From Hortaea werneckii (Eukaryota; Ascomycota; Dothideomycetes; Mycosphaerellales; Teratosphaeriaceae): DNA of 64,000 nucleotides. The notes under the pieces were generated by a model. The model was not told where the DNA came from. It ran no database searches and was given only the letters and a program-made list of their open reading frames with translations. Each line of letters opens with the position of its first letter. The stretch's first letter is position 1. Made by a program: the position numbers and the translations under genes. The stretch covers positions 434,001-498,000 of the forward strand of contig JBAOKB010000024.1 of assembly GCA_037044905.1 (NCBI GenBank), read 5' to 3'. Below are positions 1 to 10,700 of the stretch, one piece after another.

Positions 1-408
1 GACGTCGTCTTCGCCGTCGACGTAGGCGCCTTGGACGACACAACCCCACAATCCTACGGCGACTCGCTGTCCGGGCTTCTGGGCCTCGCTGAACCGCTGG
101 AACCCGCTCTCTTCCTACCCCAACCCACCAACCCTCTCCGAGATCCAAGCCCGACTCGCCTACGTCTCCTCGTCGACGCGCTGGAACGGGCCAAGATCAT
201 CCCCGGATGTCGATACATGCGCCCGCCTGTCGAGGGGTACGGGACCCTGGAGTTCAACAAGTTCGATGAGATTTACCAGGTCGGGTATCAGTATGGCAAG
301 AAGTTCCTGAATGAGCTGCGCGAAGAAGGGGTCTTGCCGGTGGTGGAGGAAAGTGAGGAGCGGAGGAAGATGAGGAGGACGATGGCGCCTAGGCGGGCAA
401 GTATTTAG
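1..408 (+). CDS. NTE1: NTE1 lysophospholipase, C-terminal end (partial)
   Basis: This is the last 135 codons of a gene that starts before the window; frame 1 is open from base 1 to the TAG at 406-408. The visible protein reads DVVFAVDVGALDDTTPQ, then PPVEGYGTLEFNKFDEIYQ, and ends RRTMAPRRASI. These match the C-terminal part of the patatin-like esterase domain and the tail of fungal neuropathy-target-esterase homologues. The family is an ER-membrane phospholipase B that deacylates phosphatidylcholine to glycerophosphocholine. The catalytic Ser of the GxSxG motif and the cyclic-nucleotide-binding domains lie upstream of the window. No frameshift is seen here. Confidence 0.85.
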   Translation, partial: DVVFAVDVGALDDTTPQSYGDSLSGLLGLAEPLEPALFLPQPTNPLRDPSPTRLRLLVDALERAKIIPGCRYMRPPVEGYGTLEFNKFDEIYQVGYQYGKKFLNELREEGVLPVVEESEERRKMRRTMAPRRASI

Positions 409-798
409 ATCAGCAGATTTTGATCATTTGACTCCCTTCTCTGGAAGGGAAATTGGGAGAGTAAGGCAAGGCATTGTGGGAAGAACAGAAGGAGAAAAGG
501 AAAACGATTGGATCAAAAGTTGAGCAGCGGAAATGGGAGAAAAGAGATGATGAAAAACCACCTTGGGTGCTAAAAGCTTTGCGGCATAGCGTAGGCGTTT
601 TTGATACCCCTTTCTTCATCATCAACTTGGGTATATATTTTCAGGAAAAAAACAAAAGGAGAAGAAAATGAAAAACCTTTCAACAAGCAGCGGAAAAACA
701 TCCTGCCACGCCTGTCTCCTCGTCTAGGCCGAATCTCAGCAGTCCGACCGCCTTCCAAGACCCCACCCTTCCGTCCCTTTCCCACCAATCTTCCGAAA
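409..798. other. Convergent intergenic spacer NTE1 / TTL
   Basis: Tail-to-tail spacer holding the 3' ends of the NTE1 and TTL-like transcripts. It contains A-rich stretches around 640-690. No gene or RNA is recognised. Confidence 0.5.
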
Positions 799-2337
799 TC
801 AACCCCTCCCCAAATCAACATCCAAACACTTCACCATCCTACCACTCCCTTCTCCCCTTCTCCTCCCCTCACTAACCTCCTCACCCAAAAAGAAAGGCCT
901 CACAACCAGATCCACAACCTCCTCAAACAGTCCCCCGACCAAATCCTCCTTCAAATTCGATCCCGTCTGCGCGAAATCGGGGAAAGCATTAATCTCCATC
1001 AACCACGCCTTCCCCTCGTCGCCATCCACGAGGAAATCGACGCCGAAGAGCTCGAAAGCGTTGGGTAAGGGCTGGAAATGGATGGACATGGTGCGGGCGG
1101 CGGCGAGGAAGGTTTGGGCGGTGATGGATTGGATCTGGGTGAAGAGGGCGTCTTTCCAGTCGATGCCGGGTGAGGTAGAAGAAGGAGGGAGGGATGGGAG
1201 GGATGAGGGCAGGGACCAGAAGGCGTGGACCGAGTCTTCCCGTGTCGAGGGGTCCTGGTGGAAACAGGTGTTGCTTAGGTGGCCGGTGAGGTCTGCGTTC
1301 ACGTCGGTCGGGTCATCAGGCTTTTTTTCCTCGGCAGAAGAGGGAGATGAGTCTGCTTGATCTTCCGGTCTTTGTTCGGAGAAGGAAGAATATGGTGATG
1401 ATGATCCCGGGGCGGAATAAGGTTTCGCGGCGAAGAGGGCTAGCATGGGTTTGTAAACGTAGACCTTCAGGGCGCCGACGCGAGGACGTAGGTCCGGATG
1501 TGGAATTTTTCCTGCCGGCGCAGGGGTGAGGAGGAGGCAGGAGGAGGGGTGGTGGATGTAGGGTTGGGCGATGAAGTGGCGGAGTTGGGAGGTGATGATG
1601 CCGTTTCCTTCATCCTCATCATCGCCACCTCTGCTATCGCCTGCCTTGGCCGTAGATTCAATGCTGGAAATTTCGTTGCCGTTGGCTTGCGACGTTGGAC
1701 CATTCGCCTCATCCTTCTCATCTCCTGAAAAACAACCATCACCTTCGTCCTCATCCTCATCCTCATCGTCAGAAGGCGGATCCCACTCCTCAAAAATCCC
1801 CTGCAGCTCCTCCTCCGAACTAAACAGCCTAATCCCTTGCCCGCGATCACTCATCCCGGTTTCAAAATCCACCACTCCCGTTCATGCGGCGGCTTCCCTG
1901 CATTCCTTGCCCACGACTCATGCAGCTCGAAAGCCTCCAGCAACGCCTCGTCCAGGAACTCGGCGAAGTCGACTTCAAACTCCACCGAGGGCTTCACGTG
2001 CCGGGTCAGGACGCTGTCCGGGTTCTTGGTGATCCAGTGCGCGATGGTGGTGGAGAGGTAGTGCTTGCGCATGAGGGCCTTGCGGATGACATAGCTGTTG
2101 GCGAGGGTGGTGGAAGGCGGTCCAGGAGACGGTCGAAGTCGATGCTTTCATACTGGCGCCATTGGAGTACTTTTTATTGCTGTCTGGAAGTGTTGGTGGC
2201 GTTTCTTTATTTTCTTCGTTGTGGACGAATACGAGGAGTTCGGAGGGGAGCCGGGATTTCAGAGCCGAGAGGATTAGAGGTTGCACGTAAGGATCTTCAT
2301 AGTCCAGGTCGATGTAGATTTTGTTTTGGTCTGCCAT
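799..2337 (-). CDS. Tubulin-tyrosine ligase-like (TTL domain) protein, frameshifted
   Basis: The start is ATG at 2337 (MADQNKIYIDLDYEDPYVQ) and the stop is at 799-801. The TTL ATP-grasp domain shows in pieces: LMRKHYLSTTIAHWITKN, WWILKP followed by GMSDRGQGIRLF, then GALKVYVYKPMLALFA and WLMEINAFPDFAQTG. Family members ligate amino acids to tubulin; in budding yeast the same domain is the C-terminal half of Pby1, whereas here it stands alone. The pieces lie in different frames, so single-base indels are needed near 2165, 2117, 1855, 1505 and 1477, the last two compensating. An acidic low-complexity insert (DDEDEDEDEGDG and following) sits inside the domain. All conserved blocks are present in order, so sequence error is likelier than decay. 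Substrate unknown. Confidence 0.75.
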
Positions 2338-2727
2338 GATAGTCCGAATCGCTATTCGAACCGGAAAAGGTGCTGTGTAATTTATTCGAGATGTGGATTG
2401 TCAAGACTTTCTTCCTTTCGAGATTGCTGGCGGCGAATTCTCGGTTGGAATTGGTTGTGACCAATCGCAGCGCTGCTTGTTGCCATATCCAAACACAGCA
2501 ACAACTGCGTGCCTTCCATCTCTAGATTGTCCAGGCCTAATCGTCGGTTTATACGCGCAAACCGTTTTCATGTCGTGCGGTCTCAGGCACCAGAGTAAAG
2601 CGTATCCACTATTACTCAGCGAATCCAGAACCCTCGCCATCTCCGGGAGCTATAACCCCACTTCTCAACTAATAAATCGATCAATAAATCAATCCTTTTC
2701 CACCCCATATAAATCTTAACGACTTCC
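2338..2727. other. Spacer upstream of the TTL-like gene
   Basis: Holds the promoter of the TTL-like gene (minus strand) and the 3' end of the RNase H2B gene. No open reading frame or recognisable element. Confidence 0.4.
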
Positions 2728-4102
2728 TCACTTCTTCCCCGCCTTGGTGAAAAAACTCGTCATCTTCTTCATCCCGCTCGTATCCGCCTTGGCCAGCCTC
2801 TTGACCCCAACACTCATGCTCTTCTTCTTCGCCTCCTCCTCTTCCTTCTTCTGCTTCTTCGCCTGCGCCTTCTCCACCGCTTCGTCGTCGTCGAGCGTGC
2901 CGCGCTTCCGGGAGATGTTGTCGGAGATGGACCGTAGCGCTTGCGCGTCGGCTTTGACTTGGTTGATGTGCTGGAGGTGCGCGTCTAAGGGGTGGAAGTC
3001 GACGTGGGTGGGTTGGGAGAGGTGGGGGTGAGGGATGTGCGGAGTTTGGTGGGGAGGTAGGAGTGGGTGATGAAGTGGAGGGCGGTGCGAAGGCGGAGGA
3101 GGTATCTGACTCGCTGGTTGTGTTGTTGGTCCTTTGATTGGGTCTCAGGGACGGAAGTGGCTGCTGTATCTGCCGTCGCCTCGCTTGAGCCGGTGGTGGT
3201 TGTCTGCTGCGATGTTGCGGTGGACTGTCCTGTACTGTCTTGGCTTTCCTCCGCCCCGGCAGTAGCATCTTGCGCAATGCTGACACCACTCTCCTCTCTC
3301 TTCACACTTAGTTCCGGCATCTCCAATGCTTTTGCTACAAACTTGTCCTCCATACTCGCCGGCAGCCCAATTTTCACCATCATCTCGGCTTTAGCGAAGA
3401 GCTCCTTCGCCAGCATCGCCAGGTCGAGCGAGAAAGAGAGGTCCTCGCCATCACCCATATCGATCACTTTGCATATCTTCTTCATCCGCTCCTCCAACAT
3501 CTTCTCAATCGCTGAACCTCCTCCGCCTTGCGCGCCCTTGATAAGTTGCTGGAGATGTGCATACTGCTTCGCGGCATCCCCTTCACCCGACAGAAACAAT
3601 CTATCATGCAAGGTCCCCCAATCTTGCTCGCCCGCTTCGTTTTGCTTTTCGGAACCAGGCCATAGTACCGGCAAGAGCAAGAAAAGGGGATCGATCGGGG
3701 TCGCGATGAAGAGATCAGGTTTCTGGAGGAACGTAGCCATCATCATCAACCTCCCGTATCTCCTCCACCAAGGTCTGATCATCTTTCTTGTTCTCTTCCT
3801 CGGAATCCCACGTCGGGGCGAGGAGCCAGCTTCCGGCATGCTTGCTTGGGGGCGGAGATCTGGGTGAATTCGTAGAAGCTGGGTCGGGTGGGATCGACGA
3901 GATAGCGGGTTGGTGCTGAGGTGGATGGATTGGGGAGAGTGAGGATACGCGATTCAGGTGAAGCTGACTCGGGGAGGACGAAGACCAGTGGGGGGCTGGA
4001 TTCGCTCGGTTCGAGGGTTCGGAGTTGTGCTGGATTGCTTTCTTCTGGATGCGATTCGGATTTGGAATTGGCGGGTTTCCTCGAACGAGTTTTGGGAGGC
4101 AT
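2728..4102 (-). CDS. Ribonuclease H2 subunit B, frameshifted
   Basis: ATG at 4102, stop at 2728-2730. N-terminal part: MPPKTRSRKPANSK, then a strand-rich region ending STSAPTRYLVDPTRPSFYEF. The diagnostic segment is KPDLFIATPIDPLFLLLPVL, the conserved block of RNase H2B, followed by a helical C-terminal region. The subunit scaffolds the catalytic H2A subunit, which removes ribonucleotides and R-loops from DNA in the nucleus. The protein ends MKKMTSFFTKAGKK; MKKMTSFF fits a PCNA-interacting (PIP-like) box with Met in place of Gln. Indels are needed near 3838, 3730 and 3028 to join SWLLAPTWDSEEENKKDD, the core and the tail. It is divergent from MCM10 across 342 bp with cell-cycle-type sites. 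Confidence 0.85.
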
Positions 4103-4444
4103 TTTTATCCTATGTGATGGGGATATCCAGATAGACGTATTTTTACAGTGCTGAATTATACCGTATGCTGCTTCTGTTTAGGGGCTGTCCAAGAAATCAC
4201 AAGAAAATCGAGGGACACCATGGGAAAGATGGATGAACGCGTTCTAAAGTGGTGGGAGACGCGACAGGCGCGAAACGCACGCGCCTCTTCCCCGCGTATT
4301 GCACCAATGGCAAGAATCCCGGTTACTACTACCGGCCAATATACTGTACTGTAAACGAAGAGTCGACAACGACATCTGCTAATTCACAGCCCAACACACT
4401 ATGCGCCGATTTCTTCGGTAGCACTCGCATCGTCCGCGATCAAG
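4103..4444. promoter_or_regulatory. Shared divergent promoter RNase H2B / MCM10 with MBF/E2F-like sites
   Basis: The 342-bp region between the two ATGs contains ACGCGT at 4237-4242 (a perfect MluI cell-cycle box), ACGCGA at 4259-4264 and GGCGCGAAA at 4267-4275 (complement TTTCGCGCC, an E2F/MBF-type site), with further CGCG nearby. In fungi MBF binds ACGCG/TTTCGCG elements to drive G1/S genes. Both flanking genes act in DNA replication, so shared S-phase control is inferred. Confidence 0.6.
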
Positions 4445-7314
4445 ATGGTCATCGTTCGCGAATCACCCCGCGCCAAAGTCTCGCCCGACAAACCGCAATC
4501 GCAAGCGCAATGGCCTCCCAAATCACCCTTCCAGGCCTTGCTCTCCTCGCCCAGCGGGAGGAAGCGATGGCAGGATCGTCGTGGTCAGGCACGCGATCGA
4601 TCCTTGTCGCCGTCGCCGATCAAGAATAGCTCGCGCAAGCTGCAGGCTGTCGCGATGCCGAGCGATGACGAGATGGACATGGGTGGAGGCGCGGACGATG
4701 ATGAGGAAGACGACGATGACGAGGAGACGCTGAGGTTGAAAATGGAGGCGATCCAGGCGAGGCTGAAGCTGAAAGCGCTCCAGAAGAAGAAGAAGGCAGA
4801 GGCTGGCGCAGAAGCGGGGACAGGCGCTGGTGCGGATAGAGAGAGAACAAGGTCGAGGCCATCGCGGGACACGACGCCGCCCCCGTCAAGAGGACACCGA
4901 CCTTCCGCCTCCCAACCGGACTTGTACCGTGCACCAAACGTCGAGGTCGAAGTCTCTCCAATCAAAGACCATCACGAAGATCCTCTGCTCTCTCCCGCCC
5001 GCCGACGTCTGGGTTTGAACAGCGCCCCGGATGCGTCAGGTATTTCCCTGAAGCGAGCCAGAGATGGCACCGTCACGCAGCAGATCAAGCGATCCGAGTC
5101 TGCGCTCGCTCCTCCGTCGGCACGCCGATCCCGTGATGCTTCACCACCGAAGAAGAAGACCAAGAGCTTCACCGAGCGTCTACAGGCCAGTAGAGATCAG
5201 GTTGAAGAACGAGAGGCGAAGTTCGACCGTATGGAGCGCACGCGGAGCAAAGGTTTCAGCAGCGATGTCTCACGGCAGACCCCGTTCCAGTCGACGAGGC
5301 AAAAGTTGGAGGGTGCAAGCCGTGGCGATGCGGGAACGCCGAGTGAGGCAAAGAGGCCATCATCTGCAAGGAATGGAGCATCCTCAACAACTATGCCGAA
5401 ATCCACCGTCAGAGGGTCGCAGCCAAGTGAGCCGTCATCGACCTACAAAGCACACCAGCTAGATTCTCTGCGCAAGCAAATTCTCGTGCGAAACCGTCAA
5501 AGGCAAATGATACTGCTCGTCCAACAAGCAGAGGACAACAACAGCAGCGGCTGCACACTTCCGCAGACAGCGATAGCGATCTCTCTATTTCTGGAGCCCC
5601 GGACTCGCATCATCCTACGAAGAGCGCCGGAAGAGCAGATCACGACAACAGTAAAGATGAATCCAACTCCAGCTACGATCCCTTCTCCGAACTCCACCTC
5701 TCTAAACGACACATCCCTCACCCCGTCGTCGCCCGCGAAATGAACGGCAAAGAGATCTACCCTCTCCCCCGTCTCCTCAAAGAAGTCAAAGCGCCACACT
5801 ACGATCCCCCCGACTGCGCCGAGGACTTCGTCGTCTTCGGCATCCTCGCCTCCAAATCCTCCCCTTATGACCAAAAGCCCCAACACAAAACCACTTCCTC
5901 AACAGCGGCGGTGGTGGTGAGACTTCTCAGGAAGATCCCCTCCCACCTCCCACCGCAGCCGAAGAAGCCCTCCCAAGGAACAAATTCATGGTCCTCCACC
6001 TGACCGACCTGAAATGGGAGCTGGACTGCTTCCTCTTCGGCACAGCTTTCGATCAATTCTGGAAACTCGTACCGGGGACCCTCCTCGCCATCCTTAACCC
6101 TGCCATCCTGCCCCCAAAAAACCTAACACGGATACGGGTCGCTTCAGCCTCAAGCTCGGCTCGTCAGACGACTGTATCATGGAAGTGGGGAATGCACGGG
6201 ACTTAGGGTTCTGCACGGCGACGAGGAGGGATGGGAGGGAATGTGGGGGTTGGGTAGATCGGAGGCGCACGGAGGTATGCGAGTTTCATCTGAACGCGTT
6301 TGTGGAGCGGCAGAGGAAAGGAAGGATGGAGGTGAATACGATGTGGCGGGGTCAGGGGAATGAAGGCGGTAGTGGTGGTGGCGCGGGGTGGATGAAGAAC
6401 GGGAACGTCCGATCTCAGGCTCGAGAGGCTGGGGGCTGGAATCGGGATATGCAGCGTAACAGAGGTGGCGGTGGGATGGGTGGGGGGATTCAATCGCATC
6501 ATCGAGAGTACGGGACGCTGTACTCGGTTCCCCCCGGCGGCGGTGGAAATGGGACCGGCGATTCCGCTGCCAGCCTCCTCGACGCCGAAGATAAACTCCA
6601 CCTCGACTCCTACGAAGCCGGCGAAGCGAGCCGGAAACGTATCGCGGCTGCGCAGCGCGAGCGGGATTTACAGCGGAGGTTGGGCGCGATGGGGAAAGGG
6701 GTCGGGGCGGAATACATGCAGGCTTCGCTCGAGGGAGGGGGGACCCTATTGTTGAAAAAGGAAAAGGATCGGACCCTCTGTCCACTTATCAACAGCAGCA
6801 ACAACAGCATTTCGAGAAGCCCTCCGCAGCCGACCTCGGCCTGCTAGGGAAACAAGCAGACGCCGGCTCACCTCTCCCCGGCGAAGGATCGAAGACGGCA
6901 CTTCGGATTAGGCGCCGCGGGGATGAACTCCACCACGACTTCTACTACCGGCCGGCAGGGCACGGGACTTGGATGGGGAGGGGCGAGGAAAGCGGGATTG
7001 TTGCTTGAGCAACAGCAGCAGCAGCAGCGGGGACAAGTCATGACAATGAGAGCCACGACGTCGGACGCGAACCTCCTCCTTCGGCTGTCAGGCGCCGCAG
7101 AAGCACGCAAGATGACATGGCGAATTGGAGCCCGAATAAGAAGCGTGCGCGGTTTATGTTGGAGGATAAGGGACTTCGGGAGCCTGGACGGGATAGTGGG
7201 GCGAATGAGCTTTTCGGGATTGGGAGGGATGGTGGGAGGAGTGGGGGCAAGGGAAGGGCGGGGAATAATGAGGATGATGATGACGACGATGATGATGGGT
7301 TGGAGATTGTATAG
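4445..7314 (+). CDS. MCM10: Replication factor Mcm10, frameshifted
   Basis: ATG at 4445; stop closes at 7314. The order of parts fits fungal Mcm10: a coiled coil (ETLRLKMEAIQARLKLKALQ), basic/Ser-rich linker, KRHIPHPVVAREMNGKEIY leading to the OB fold (FMVLHLTDLKWELDCFLFGT), a CCCH zinc finger (GFCTATRRDGRECGGW then RRTEVCEFHL), a poly-Gln stretch, and the tail KKRARFMLEDKGLREPGRDS ending in an acidic run plus LEIV. Mcm10 activates the CMG helicase and loads Pol alpha at origins. Frame changes 2-1-3-2-1-2-1 occur near 5490, 5880, 6117, 6780, 7000 and 7020; most behave as one-base losses. No domain is missing, which argues for sequence error rather than loss of this essential gene. Confidence 0.88.
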
Positions 7315-7798
7315 GTATCGGTATCACCCACAATGCATATCCTCTGGCAGAGAGCAGTTGGCCAAAGGCTGGCGGGGCGTTTGGAAAGGGATTGGGCGGC
7401 CAGTCTGCCTTCCTTTTCTTGTCAGGCTGCTCCGTAGTCAGAGTCACCCAGGCCATCACCAAAGTGCAACATCTCAAGATGTAAGTGTAAAGCTCGCGCG
7501 ACGACATGCAAAAGTCTCTCATCACCTGTCTATCGGCCACGGGGCTATTTTCATGGTTCAAAAATACTTGATAGAAGTGGTATCATCATCTGAAGAACTA
7601 AAAGAAACATCCCTGCACCGCCGTGCATTGTGGAAGGACGACCACAGAGTCGCCCAAAGGTCGCCCCTTCGCTTTTTGGCTCGCTCACACCTTGCTGTCC
7701 ATGTACCAAAACACCTCATAACTCCCTTTCCCCTGTGCCGCCCCTTACCATCGGCATGAGGCATGTCGCTCGTCTCCCCTCACAATGCACCGGTGTGA
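7315..7798. other. Convergent spacer MCM10 / TOR
   Basis: Tail-to-tail spacer with the 3' untranslated regions of MCM10 and TOR. Open frames here lack ATG-initiated, family-like sequence. No RNA gene seen. Confidence 0.5.
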
Positions 7799-10700
7799 CT
7801 ACCAGAAGGAACACCACTACAGACTCAAAGTTAGCATATGACCTAACCTCAACATCGAAAAAATGCCGATTAGAAAAGAGGAACTTACCCCGATATAATG
7901 CTGACACAAATTCTCCAGGTTCGTCGCCTCACTTAGCAATTTCTCCACCTGCTCATCAACCGGCAACTCAACCTCTTTCTTAAAGTCCCTGCCCGTCAGC
8001 TTCTCCTTGACGCGACTCAGCACCTGCAACGCGCGCGCATTCTGGACTTCCTTCTCGGCGGGGTCGATGCCGCCGTTGGGGAGGCCGGCGGTGCTACCGC
8101 GGGCCCGGGGCGGTAGGAGCCTACCGGGCGTTCGGCGGCAGTGGCCGGGTCGCCGCCCATGACGGAAGGACGACGGGCGTCTTGCGCGGGGGCGTGGGGT
8201 GGGAGCGCGCCGTTGGCTGGGAGGCCGGCGGCAGCGGCAGTGTTGCCCATGATGGATGTGCGGCGTTCGGAGGGGAAGGAGGGTTCGGGAGGGGACTCGC
8301 GGTTGCCGAGACGCCAGTTCAGGAGGGGATCGTGGATGAAGGCTTCGAGGACCGCCATTAGCGATTCCTTGTTGTCGCGGAGTAGACGCATGACATGCTC
8401 GCAGGTCGTACGGAACGAGCCCTCAATGTTAGAGACTTCCATGGCGAAGGTGAGCATTCTGGTAAGACGGAAAGGTACTCGCTCGGGATACTTGTCGCGG
8501 TGCGTGGCCACTTCGAAGCAGTCGCCAAAGTCGATGTGGACAATCTTGCCGGTCACACGGTCAAGCATGAGGTTAGAAGGATGGCGGTCGCCAAGACCCA
8601 AAATGTAGCCAACCATTGACATGACAGCCAGTGATCTTGTGTAGTTCGTACGACGATCCAGCCAGGCTTCGGAACTCTTGCTCTTCAACCACAGCACTCG
8701 GTAGAGATCCTGGCCGGTGGTGTTATCAAGCGCGTAGCCGAACACTTCAACCTTCTGCATGAGGGTGAGGTTGTCGTAGTCTGGCGCCATCTGCAGCATG
8801 ATGCGGTGCTCGATGTTCAGCAAAATCTTTCTGCTCTCTCGATACTCCCGAATGAGAACATGTAGAGTGTCGCTGTTTGGCACCCATCCTAGAAGGCCTG
8901 ACGAGGTGGAGAGTGGAATGGCTGCATAGCGTTGAATGTTGAGATGCCGCTTGAGACATTCCGGATCAGTCGCTAGCAGGGTATTCACAAGACCGAACAG
9001 TTGCATCACGCGTTCGTCTTGCCTGATATCCTCGTGGCCCTTCAGCACATAGTCGTAGCGCTGGCCATCGCTTCCCCGCAGAGAGACCTTCCTTGGCCTC
9101 TGTTTTGACGAAATGACGGTAGCTACCGGGTCGAATGACTGGATGCGCACAACCGGCTTGCCGCTCTGATAAGTGCCTGGCACAGCAAGCTTCAAGTTCC
9201 GTGCATTCTTCAGCTCGGGCGAGACATACTGCAGCTCAAGGCTCATCAGTTGCGGCAACTGTCGCGCAATACGCTTGAAGACACCGTAGTAAAGATCCCA
9301 TGCCTGATTGACGTCGCCGATCTCGTTGGTAGTCTTGTATGCCTCGCACCAATCCCTTGCTTCCGCCAAGTCACGACCAAAGCTTTGAATGAAGGATATC
9401 TCCCTTAAGGTTTCTGGGCCTTTACGCAACATATCATGCAACGGCTCCAGCACCGCAAGCATACCGTTGATGTTGTGATCTCCGAAGTACAGTCTGGAAG
9501 CTTCTTCAAGAGCTTCGTGCCACTGTTCATGCCAGAGGACCGCGATACGGATGAACTCATGACTGACCAAACCGGCCTGCTCTACTAGCTCTGGACTGTG
9601 CTGGCGCATGTTATCCATGATGCGAGAAGCAAAGCGAGAACGATTGCTGACATCCGATTTCATGGAGACAGTAAGCGGGTACACCAATGCTTGAGGGTGG
9701 ACTCGTCCCACCTCAACGAGGAGGTTATAAATTGCTTCCCGTACCGTCTTGTTTGGTTGTGAGATTCGAGCAATCAATTGCGGCATGACTTCGAGCCAAG
9801 TATCGATACTGACACCAGCTATGCCTTGAGTGACATTGTGAGTGACGACCTCGTGCTTCCCATGAGCGAACCAAAGGGTGAGTAGACGTAAGGTATCCTG
9901 CAATGAGCTCATGGAAGAGAGTGCAATAGACTTGAAGAAGCCGCGGATCGCAGGAACGACATGTTCATTGACGATCTCCTTCGGGACATCAGCGGATTCG
10001 CGATCGCCGCCCGAGTACATGGAGGTGACCACTTCAAAGTTTGCAAGAGCCCAAGCATGCCAGGCTTTATACCAGTTCTCGTTGTATCGGGTCGCCGCGT
10101 AATATGACTGCAGTACATCCTGGACGTGCTCTGATTCCCAGTCGCCACCATGCTGGGTGACTTGCCAATCGCCTTGCTTCAGATAGCAGCGAGCAAGAAG
10201 CATTCGCCAATCATCGAGCTCGGACTTCTCCTTTTGGGTGACGGGCGGTTGCATTGATCCGAAGGGTGCGTGTGCGCCATTCATGCCATTTACGGCAGCG
10301 AGTCCATTCATCATGACGTTGCCGTTGGCCTGACCTGCCGTTAGAGCTGTACTGCGCTCCTCAAAGTCGCCCCGAAGTCTCATTGTGAAGTCCCTAAGCG
10401 CATTCAGAGCAACGTCTTGGTAGCCATTGCTCCATAGGAACTTGTAGGTAGCGTACTGGACTGGGTAGGGTGCGTCATGGATTTTCTCCATGCTATCAGG
10501 AGACATGAGACTGCCGTGACCGCCAAGAAGCGAGTTCAAGCTCTTCTCTGCAAGGCCCGTACGCTGAGCTTTCCGGCAAATTGAGGCGAATTTGATGTAC
10601 ATCTCGATGTTTTCCTGGGGCGTGATGACGAGTGCGCGGACCTTGAGCATGCGTTGCCACACTTCGACATTGCGCTGGCAGCCCTTAAGTCTCTTTGTCC

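Noticed and set aside
601..1068. 155-codon plus-strand frame
   Set aside because: Shadow of the TTL-like gene's 3' end and its downstream spacer; composition is Pro/His repeats from the opposite strand.
2681..3289. 202-codon minus-strand frame
   Set aside because: Mostly an off-frame reading of the RNase H2B C-terminus; the true frame stops at 2728.
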